From assembly GCA_025462945.1 (NCBI GenBank), contig JAOAPO010000201.1, positions 1-37,766 of the forward strand: 37,766 bases of DNA. The letters are read 5' to 3'. The position numbers were made by a program, and so were the translations under genes. The notes beneath the pieces were generated by a model. The model worked only from the letters and a program-made list of their open reading frames with translations. It did no database searches and was not told where the DNA came from. Below are positions 8,183 to 13,630 of this stretch, piece after piece (the stretch's first letter is position 1; every line of letters begins with the position of its first letter). This stretch comes from Bryobacterales bacterium. GTDB taxonomy: Bacteria > Acidobacteriota > Terriglobia > Bryobacterales > Bryobacteraceae.

Positions 8183-8478
8183 GCTGCCCTCCGGCCCTGA
8201 ATCACCTGGAGACCTTCGACCCGTCCCTCACTGGCACGCTCTAACGCTGCGATCCGTCGCTCCTGCGCATCCGAACGCTCAAACAGGACATGGATCAGAG
8301 CCGGGTAGATGTTGGCCGCACCGATCTTCGCGTTCATTGCTATTGTTCGCGCATGGGGAATCAGGTTTTTCACCCGCCGGAACTGGTGCGCGATCTCCGG
8401 GCAGAGCCCCGGCATGACGTACTTGTTGGCGATTATCACCGTGTCCTGTTGAAGTTGCGGGTGCTGGCGTTGCGGCAT
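8179..8478 (-). CDS. Uncharacterised small early protein
   Basis: The product is 99 residues. The ATG at 8478 is preceded by AGGAGA at a good distance, which decides the start. The upstream extension of the frame is arginine-rich shadow sequence. The body is helical, with NAKIGAANIYPALIHVLFE in the centre and a C-terminal coiled-coil-like RRIAALERASEG. It lies directly after the ribbon-helix-helix gene and is likely co-transcribed with it. Function unknown. Confidence 0.72.
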   Translation of the reverse strand: MPQRQHPQLQQDTVIIANKYVMPGLCPEIAHQFRRVKNLIPHARTIAMNAKIGAANIYPALIHVLFERSDAQERRIAALERASEGRVEGLQVIQGRRAA

Positions 8479-8509
8479 TTCTCGTTCTCCTGTAGGTTTG
8501 TGAAGCTGA

Positions 8510-8785
8510 TTACGATTTGCAGAGCAAATGGCGCACGTCACGTACGGAAGCTTCCGTTTTTTCTGTCGTGGTGTTCGTTTTCTCTGATTGAGGCGACCGC
8601 AACGTGGCGATCCGGACAAGTGCCGCCGTTTCGAAAAACTGGCTGATCGTCTCGCCATGTATGGCCGCTAACGCTTTGGCTTGGCGATATGTGTCATCGG
8701 TAATATCCAGGCTGCGCCGGGAGCTGCCGACTTCGGGCTCGCTCGGCTGTGCTAACTTTGTTTCGTTTGCTTCATTTGTGGGCAC
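8510..8785 (-). CDS. Ribbon-helix-helix DNA-binding protein
   Basis: This 91-residue protein has a central segment, RRSLDITDDTYRQAKALAA followed by HGETISQFFETAAL (about 23-57), that matches the strand-helix-helix pattern of Arc/MetJ-type regulators and antitoxins. N- and C-terminal tails look disordered. It is the first gene of the leftward early transcript and is divergent from an XRE-type repressor, so it may act like Arc, Mnt or Cro in a lysis/lysogeny switch. The start is GTG with no visible ribosome site. The predicted transcription start lies almost at the start codon, so a leaderless message is possible. Confidence 0.75.
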   Translation of the reverse strand: MPTNEANETKLAQPSEPEVGSSRRSLDITDDTYRQAKALAAIHGETISQFFETAALVRIATLRSPQSEKTNTTTEKTEASVRDVRHLLCKS

Positions 8786-8821
8786 GTGGTCAGTATGCAG
8801 TAGTCACTAGTGACTAGTCAA
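8786..8821. promoter_or_regulatory. Divergent operator-promoter region with nested palindromes
   Basis: The interval between two divergent regulator genes holds a perfect 14-base palindrome, AGTCACTAGTGACT (8802-8815), overlapping a second perfect palindrome, TGACTAGTCA (8811-8820). On the minus strand TTGACT (8821-8816) and CATACT (8797-8792) are 18 bases apart and resemble -35 and -10 boxes of a leftward promoter. The palindromes lie between and over these boxes, where a bound repressor would block transcription. The repressor GTG (8810) falls inside the palindromes. Promoter boxes are imperfect and unproven. Confidence 0.6.
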
Positions 8822-9166
8822 TGGTCGAAAGAGAACTTTTTGCATAATTTAGGCGCTGCTATAAAAGAACTCCGGGGCACGCGGAAATGGACGCAAGATG
8901 ACCTTCATGTGAGGTTGAATGTGTCAATGTCAACTGTTGTCCGATATGAAGCCAATGGAAAGGTGGAGTTAACTACCGCCGCCAGAATGGCTTACTGGGC
9001 GATTGAGGCCGGTCGAGCCGACTTGGCTCGACAGTTCCGCGACGCCATTGTGAGCGAACTGGGCTCAGATGTTGTGAACCTGATTCAGGAGGATTTGAGC
9101 GGTGCCGAAAGTGAAAAGAAAACCGGTGAGCCGGGTATTGTGCATCAGAGGAAGCTTCGAGCCTGA
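8810..9166 (+). CDS. XRE-family helix-turn-helix repressor
   Basis: This 118-residue protein has a Cro/C1-type helix-turn-helix in residues 10-60: LGAAIKELRGTRKWTQDDLHVRLNVSMS (described in part) followed by STVVRYEANGKVEL. It is the rightward partner of the ribbon-helix-helix gene and probably the lysogeny repressor or an antagonist of it. The GTG start overlaps the operator palindrome and has no Shine-Dalgarno sequence, so a leaderless transcript or a downstream TTG start (near 8839) are both possible. Its C-terminus overlaps the next gene by 65 bases. There is no peptidase domain of the LexA/CI type, so induction would not be by RecA-stimulated self-cleavage. Confidence 0.82.
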   Translation: MTSQWSKENFLHNLGAAIKELRGTRKWTQDDLHVRLNVSMSTVVRYEANGKVELTTAARMAYWAIEAGRADLARQFRDAIVSELGSDVVNLIQEDLSGAESEKKTGEPGIVHQRKLRA

Positions 9167-9359
9167 CACCGTTACACGCGAAGAGCTTGCGACCGCAGCC
9201 GAAAAACAGGCCACGGCTTGGCTGGCCGAGAAGAACGCTCGTGAGTACGTTCAGGGGATCGAAGCGCGATTGATGGCCGGCGCGGCGGTTTCTGACTGCG
9301 AGTTCGAGTTCGACCGAACGCTCCAAATGGTCAGGTCAAAGAAAGTTAAGGCCGGATGA
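9102..9359 (+). CDS. Small uncharacterised protein of the repressor operon
   Basis: The product is 85 residues. The GTG start at 9102 follows AGGAGG nine bases upstream, a strong ribosome site that supports a real gene despite the 65-base overlap with the repressor. The protein is mostly helical, with AAEKQATAWLAEKNAREYV in the middle and a basic end (RSKKVKAG). I recognise no family. Its stop overlaps the next start as ATGA, tying it to the secreted protein that follows. Confidence 0.72.
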   Translation: MPKVKRKPVSRVLCIRGSFEPDTVTREELATAAEKQATAWLAEKNAREYVQGIEARLMAGAAVSDCEFEFDRTLQMVRSKKVKAG

Positions 9360-9952
9360 ATCGCGGGCTCATACTTACGGTGATTCTGCTGCTACGTCCC
9401 GCATTGGGCATCTGCCAGTCCGAGACTACAAGTTCATCAATGGCTCACCGGCCCAAGGTTAACGACTCGCTGCAGTGGAAAGAGGAGCCGATTGAATTCA
9501 AAGGGGTTGCTTTTGGCTCGAACTTCAAAGACTTCGCCGCGTCCGTAACAATACCCGGCGCTGGCAACTATTGCGTTTCTCGCATAGAGCCACCAGCTTG
9601 CGTGCCTAAGCTGAAGGTTGGCGATTTTTCGATCGATCTTGCATTCATCTTTGATGCCAACAAACTTTCGCGTGTGGTTGGGACGTTCCCCGTTAAGAAC
9701 TTCCCCGACGTAGTCGACATGTTCGAAGGCAAGTACGGGAGCGCTCACAGCTCTGAGTTGTCATCCGTCCAATCAAATGCTGGAGTAAATGCCGAGCAGG
9801 CGCGCTTGACATGGGCGGGACCGCACGTTGTTATCTCACTACGTCGCTTCGGGGAAACTATCGACCGTGGAATTTTCTCCATCTCAACGGTTGCAGTTCT
9901 TGAGCGAGATTCGGTTGAGATGGACGCCGCGAAGAAGAACGCACTCAATTAG
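9356..9952 (+). CDS. Predicted secreted protein of the repressor operon
   Basis: This 198-residue protein starts with a positively charged residue and a hydrophobic core (MNRGLILTVILLLRPALG), a clear Sec signal peptide. Cleavage is likely soon after, near ICQS. The cysteine there does not fit a good lipobox. The mature part has two further cysteines (NYC and PPAC) and motifs such as FKGVAFGSNFKDFAA and LAFIFDANKLSRV, resembling periplasmic beta-rich proteins. The role is unknown. Co-expression with the repressor suggests it is made during lysogeny, as with superinfection exclusion or host-conversion proteins (inference). Confidence 0.72.
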   Translation: MNRGLILTVILLLRPALGICQSETTSSSMAHRPKVNDSLQWKEEPIEFKGVAFGSNFKDFAASVTIPGAGNYCVSRIEPPACVPKLKVGDFSIDLAFIFDANKLSRVVGTFPVKNFPDVVDMFEGKYGSAHSSELSSVQSNAGVNAEQARLTWAGPHVVISLRRFGETIDRGIFSISTVAVLERDSVEMDAAKKNALN

Positions 9953-10066
9953 GACCACAGCGTCCACTGAAAGAGAACGGTATAAATATAGCTGACTGAC
10001 CACGATGAAACAGGCCACTTAGGTCGATAAGTAGGCTGGTTAGGGATTGACAGGCGTGGTACGTAA

Positions 10067-10621
10067 CTAACGCTGCTTGACGGCTTGGTACTTGTTGTCG
10101 GGTGGCCAAGTCCTGCGTACGATGGGAAACTGGAATGCCCACGAGACGCAATAACGGCGCACCCATTTCGTCCACGCGATCCAGCGTCGATAACGAGGGA
10201 TACCGGCGTGATCGGTCTTGCGGTCCTTAGAGTGCCTTTGGCGTTCTTCATCTGGTATTGGATCGGTTTTGCAGAGCTCACACACACGGTCCTTCTTTAG
10301 CTCCGTGTAGATCACGCTGCCGACGACGATCAATTTCGGGTCCAGTAGCCCACTTCCGCAAACCTGTCCGTTTGATTGCCTAGTTGATTGCGTTTCAAGG
10401 GCCAGGAACCTCGATGACAGGGGGTGGAAAGAGTAGTCTTGAAGGTAATGCAGTTGTTTCCACGTTGCGTCCTGGCGCTCCGCAGAATGCACCCTTAGGT
10501 CAAACTCGCCCCGCAGGTAGCGCCACCACATCGCCTGAGAGATCAGGAGTCGGCACCTATGCTCGTCGCACACTCGCACTCGGGGGCTAGGTGTGTCTAT
10601 AATTAGGCGGGGAAGTTTCAT
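10067..10621 (-). CDS. Uncharacterised cysteine- and tryptophan-containing protein
   Basis: The product is 184 residues. The sequence looks like true coding DNA, with ordinary codon use, though less GC-rich at third positions than the tail genes. Features are VRVCDEHRCRLLIS near the N-terminus, MWWRYLRGEFDLR, a predicted strand region with DPKLIVVGSVIYTELKK, then CELC. The C-terminus is basic and tryptophan-rich. The four cysteines could bind zinc. Its ATG (10621-10619) lies in the same CATG as the ATG of the rightward gene at 10620. There is no strong ribosome site. Family not recognised. Confidence 0.6.
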   Translation of the reverse strand: MKLPRLIIDTPSPRVRVCDEHRCRLLISQAMWWRYLRGEFDLRVHSAERQDATWKQLHYLQDYSFHPLSSRFLALETQSTRQSNGQVCGSGLLDPKLIVVGSVIYTELKKDRVCELCKTDPIPDEERQRHSKDRKTDHAGIPRYRRWIAWTKWVRRYCVSWAFQFPIVRRTWPPDNKYQAVKQR

Positions 10622-10961
10622 GCTAACGATTGACGACCTATCGCAGGCGGTTGCGGCATACACTGGCGGATTCGTGTCGTATGACGAATTCGAGGAGTGG
10701 TTTTTTGCGGCTTCGCGCGGCAAGTTCGGGGAGCCCCGGGATGTCCTGAAAGCTTGTCTGGATATCGATCTCGCCCACTCCGAGTTCCTTGATGACGCTG
10801 TGAGCGAGTCGGAATTTCAGCGTAACCTATTGGGGATAGTTGCGCCATTTCGCGCAACTGACTCGGTCGTACAGGACTATGTGGTTGATACGCCATACAG
10901 GGCATTAACTGGCCGCTCATCCACGGCTAGCCCTGCGCGTCGCGCTCTCTTGACGGTCTGA
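10620..10961 (+). CDS. Uncharacterised acidic protein
   Basis: The product is 113 residues. The ATG at 10620 is preceded by GGGGAAG with good spacing, which decides the start over a weaker one 27 bases upstream. The protein is helical and acidic in its first two thirds (LTIDDLSQAVAAYTGGFVSY, DEFEEWFFAA), with a serine- and arginine-rich end. I recognise no family. Its 3' end overlaps the convergent gene at 10927 by 35 bases. It starts within the same four bases as the leftward gene at 10621. Confidence 0.65.
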   Translation: MLTIDDLSQAVAAYTGGFVSYDEFEEWFFAASRGKFGEPRDVLKACLDIDLAHSEFLDDAVSESEFQRNLLGIVAPFRATDSVVQDYVVDTPYRALTGRSSTASPARRALLTV

Positions 10962-11352
10962 TCGAAAACACGGTTTTAGCTACCTCGACACCGTCAACAG
11001 AAACAATCAGCGTCTGGTTCCCGAAGAACGTGGGGATGAGGTTCAATTGGATATTGAACGTTGCGCCGGGATGAGAATCTGGCATGTCAGCGGGGGTTTC
11101 GAGAGCTATTGGGAAGTCCGCGATTGACTTGCTAGCACCAGACGGACCCTTGAGGGCAAGGTCAAGTTTTCCTTGATGATTACCAGGCATGCCACGCAGA
11201 AAAACGCATGCATACATCCGCACGACGCCGGGTTGCTTCGGTTTGCCATTTGCGTCGGCGGGAACGTCGAAGACATCTACGATTCGGATTGCGCTTAAAA
11301 CCCCGTCGCCTTCTTGCAGTACTTTCTCGCAAATTAACAAGTTCACGGACAT
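10927..11352 (-). CDS. DUF6941-like protein
   Basis: The product is 141 residues from the ATG at 11352, or 151 from an ATG at 11382. The sequence starts SVNLLICEKVLQEGDG, followed by a beta-rich fold with VVRMYACVFLRG, GKLDLALKGPSG and FFGNQTLIVSVDG. This fits the DUF6941 group of small bacterial proteins, whose members open with an L-I-C-E/D motif and a short interior beta sandwich. The function of that group is not known. The gene is at the end of the accessory island and overlaps a convergent gene tail to tail. It may be of host origin. Confidence 0.65.
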   Translation of the reverse strand: MSVNLLICEKVLQEGDGVLSAIRIVDVFDVPADANGKPKQPGVVRMYACVFLRGMPGNHQGKLDLALKGPSGASKSIADFPIALETPADMPDSHPGATFNIQLNLIPTFFGNQTLIVSVDGVEVAKTVFSIRPSRERDAQG

Positions 11353-11499
11353 CAAGTACTTGGGAATTAGGCGCAAGGGCATTGGCTTGTCAGTGTATCA
11401 TTCCGATCCGTCTTTTACGCGAAGATCGCGCCAAACTTACTGCTGGCGTCGACCTCCATCGTCTGGCCTTCGACCGTTACGAAGCACTTGACCACGCCA

Positions 11500-11515
11500 C
11501 GATTCTAGCGAATCG
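11500..11515. repeat. Perfect 6-base inverted repeat with 4-base loop
   Basis: CGATTC, TAGC, GAATCG lies in the intergenic space between a leftward gene (start 11352 or 11382) and a rightward small gene (start 11532). It could be an operator or an RNA hairpin. No matching copies were noticed elsewhere in the window. Confidence 0.3.
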
Positions 11516-11531
11516 CCCGTAAAATGGAGGC

Positions 11532-11702
11532 ATGACAGCCGAAGACGCGATGCAGGAGATTTGGGCCGACATTGGCCCGGACTGCGGACCCGAGAACTAC
11601 CCGTACATCGTTGGTGAAGTCGCTGCAATGACGCGGTATCTACGCAAGGTGGCACCGACTGCGCCAGGTGAAATGCCCGCGTGGCTGAAGGATCCCGGAT
11701 AG
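11532..11702 (+). CDS. 56-residue acidic protein
   Basis: This small frame starts MTAEDAMQEIWADIG and has a plausible helical, acidic composition, including EVAAMTRYLRKVAP and the end WLKDPG. A GGAGG sequence lies only one base before the ATG, too close for ideal initiation, so the start is uncertain. It stands between two leftward genes and has no recognised family. Confidence 0.5.
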   Translation: MTAEDAMQEIWADIGPDCGPENYPYIVGEVAAMTRYLRKVAPTAPGEMPAWLKDPG

Positions 11703-11721
11703 GACTCGCCGCCTGCTCGCA

Positions 11722-11907
11722 TCACCAACGGATCTTCCCGGTTCCATAACAGGTCTCGCAATTTCCATTGTTTGCACGGCCCAGCCCGCTGCAATCAGCG
11801 CAGTCCTCGACGTTACTGGATGCAGAACGCTTCCTTTTCAAGGCAAGCGTGATCCCGGTTGCCAGCACTGCGGCCAGTGTGATTCCCATGACTATTTGAA
11901 CGGACAT
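11722..11907 (-). CDS. Tiny membrane protein with a DnaJ-type zinc motif
   Basis: The product is 61 residues. The N-terminal half is one hydrophobic segment (VQIVMGITLAAVLATGITLAL) followed by KRKR, which would keep the C-terminus in the cytoplasm. The C-terminal half carries CADCSGLGRANNGNCETCYG and ends TGKIRW, close to two CxxCxGxG repeats of the DnaJ central domain, which bind one zinc. It looks like a membrane-anchored mini zinc finger. No function is known to me. Confidence 0.65.
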   Translation of the reverse strand: MSVQIVMGITLAAVLATGITLALKRKRSASSNVEDCADCSGLGRANNGNCETCYGTGKIRW

Positions 11908-12059
11908 TTAACCATAGGGTGCATAATCGCACTAAAAGGTTTCCGGTTATAAAGGAAAAGTTACGGTGCGGGCAGGTTTCCCGACTCGCCCCCCTTGCCG
12001 GCCTCTTCGGACGCCTCCGTTCCTCATGGTGGAGCGTGTCGCCGCCGGGTTGGGGCTCG

Positions 12060-12485
12060 CTACTGGACCCTGAACGGCAACACCTTGGCGGGTGTCTCGA
12101 GCATTTTAGCCAAACGCTCGAGCTCAAAGGCGACCTCTTCCACTGGTGAGGGCCCTGAGAGCATCCCATAATCCAGAGCAACGAGATCCTCTTTCTTTGC
12201 GCCAGATCGCTTAAGCAACTCTGCGTAGAGCAAACTGCAGTCAGCACGGAACTCGGAGTTGAACCGCTGCTTCGTCTCGTCGCTCCTGCGCGAGCGCTCC
12301 TCGGTCTCCCGCTGCCACAACGCACTTCGCTCGACCTCTGTCGAGGGGGACCTCCGCGCGTTGAACGCGTCCTCGCTGGCCTGGGAGTCTACAGCTTTAT
12401 ATCTTCGGTGAAACTCTCGCAGTCGAAGAACGTAATCGAATGCCATTCCTTGTAGTTGCTTATTGTCCATCTGCCCGTAAGTCAT
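12060..12485 (-). CDS. Uncharacterised helical protein
   Basis: The product is 141 residues and highly charged, with predicted long helices (DYVLRLREFHRRYKAVDSQ, then a segment rich in E and R such as VERSALWQRETEERSRR) and AELLKRSGAKKEDLVALDYG. The last third is EEVAFELERLAKMLETP. It starts with ATG at 12485, and the beginning could alternatively be at a later methionine. Similar helical proteins occur in bacterial chromosomes next to mobile DNA, but I do not recognise the family. It is the last leftward gene of the accessory island, just beyond the tail operon. Confidence 0.6.
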   Translation of the reverse strand: MTYGQMDNKQLQGMAFDYVLRLREFHRRYKAVDSQASEDAFNARRSPSTEVERSALWQRETEERSRRSDETKQRFNSEFRADCSLLYAELLKRSGAKKEDLVALDYGMLSGPSPVEEVAFELERLAKMLETPAKVLPFRVQ

Positions 12486-12698
12486 ATTTTCTGAGACGGT
12501 CTCCTGGGGTCGAAACTGTAACTGTAACGCAAGCCCGCCACACCGTGTGGGCGTGTGCCGCTCCGGCAGACGCCCACACGGTGGTTTGCCGTGTTTCGGC
12601 TGTACGTGTTGAACTAGATCGCTCCCATCTGGCCAGGTCAGACACCAGGTGGGCGCGAGGTCATCGCGCGTCGTCGAATGGTGTGAGTGTGCCGATGG
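12486..12698 (-). pseudogene. Remnant of a tail-fibre C-terminus with a large hairpin
   Basis: In this 213-base gap the minus strand encodes SAGAAHAHTV, which resembles the end of the tailspike at 13631 (SAGAAHTHTI). At the nucleotide level the two places agree over about 30 bases with roughly five differences (12543-12572 versus 13637-13666). The remnant frame runs on without a proper stop and overlaps the next gene, so it does not look functional. It is probably left over from fibre gene exchange or duplication. Confidence 0.4.
12541..12583. terminator. 43-base near-perfect hairpin after the tail operon
   Basis: A 14-base arm (12541-12554) is perfectly complementary to 12570-12583, with an inner 5-base stem and a 3-base loop (CTC) separated by one mismatch. 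It lies about 115 bases beyond the last tail gene on the minus strand. No T-run follows on either strand, so it is not a classical intrinsic terminator, but such a stable stem could stop or protect the transcript. Confidence 0.4.
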
Positions 12699-13520
12699 TC
12701 AGTAGCTCGGGTACCATTTTGTGGTTCCGGCGTCGTAGCAGAGTTCAAGCATTTTGTTGACCACGGCTGTTGAGGCCGAGGCGATATTGCCGCCCGTTGT
12801 AGTGGTGAATGCGGCATCCGGGATCAACTCAATACAGCCGCCAGCGCCCGCCACGGCGAATGGTGTCGGCGGGGTGATGGTTGCGACAGGGGTTGTTCCG
12901 GTGATGTGGTTTATGCGGTTTACGGGCGCGATCGTGGTCGCGCTGGCGATGGTCGCCACGGTGTCAACGTCGAAGCGGCGCTTTAGGTCTCCACCGACGC
13001 CACCTGCCCCGGTGCCAACTTCGAGCACCCCTGCCGCATTTCGGCTGACACTGAGGTCCGGAGCACCAGCGAAGATGCTGCTTGAGTTCTGCCAGATGAG
13101 CTTCATAGAGGTAGCGGCGTTGTAATTCGAGCCGATTTGCCCCGCGCTGCTACCGATCACGTAGCCCGTTGAAGCGTTGATAAGCCCAGTTACGTTGATC
13201 TTGTAAGTGGAACCTGGGGCGCAATTCCCCACGCCCAGCGTATGGTTCGTGGCGTCCCAGCAGAAGTTTGTTGCGTCTTCCGCCAGCGTGCCCGCCGCAC
13301 TTACGTAGGGGACCGGGCCGGGGTTGCCCCCCACCGTCAGGCTGCCCACCACGCACGTGTCGCAGGCTATGGTGCCGGCCGCTGTAATCGGGCCGCCCGT
13401 GATCGGCGAGCTGGTGGATATGCTCGTGACAGACCCGCTGGGCCCGGGAATACTGGCGAACTGCCCCAGCGCCATAGTAGCGGTGAGGATAAGGCTTGCA
13501 AGTAGGTTCTTCGTTTTCAT
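12699..13520 (-). CDS. Fibre-like protein with a Sec signal peptide
   Basis: This 273-residue protein starts with a textbook signal peptide (MKTKNLLASLILTATMALGQ). The mature part is rich in S, T, G and A with many short repeats (SITGGPITAAGT-like), as in the shaft of phage fibres, and ends in a compact C-terminal domain with KRRFDVDTVATI, ELIPDAAFTTTTGG and KWYPSY. That C-terminal type is common at the ends of phage structural fibres. The start at 13520 is supported by AAGGA upstream. An export signal on a fibre-like protein is unusual, since virion proteins assemble in the cytoplasm. It may be exported to the cell surface instead of joining the virion. Confidence 0.75.
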   Translation of the reverse strand: MKTKNLLASLILTATMALGQFASIPGPSGSVTSISTSSPITGGPITAAGTIACDTCVVGSLTVGGNPGPVPYVSAAGTLAEDATNFCWDATNHTLGVGNCAPGSTYKINVTGLINASTGYVIGSSAGQIGSNYNAATSMKLIWQNSSSIFAGAPDLSVSRNAAGVLEVGTGAGGVGGDLKRRFDVDTVATIASATTIAPVNRINHITGTTPVATITPPTPFAVAGAGGCIELIPDAAFTTTTGGNIASASTAVVNKMLELCYDAGTTKWYPSY

Positions 13521-13630
13521 TGTTGGTCCTTTTGTTTTCGGTTGGTGTCTTGATGAGAGTTTTCGCTCTCGGGTTGTTTCGCTGGCGACCGTGGGGAAGT
13601 GGAGAGCGCCGCTGCGATTCTGCGCGGTTA

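Noticed and set aside
12460-12645. A 61-codon frame on the minus strand containing the A-G-A-A-H-A-H-T motif
   Set aside because: It overlaps the start of the neighbouring gene, has no ribosome site, and looks like a decayed copy of a fibre end, so it is described as a remnant instead of a gene.
13554-13571. Small GAGAG-CTCTC stem-loop between the tailspike and the exported fibre-like gene
   Set aside because: The five-base stem is too short to call a terminator and the next gene has its own good ribosome site.
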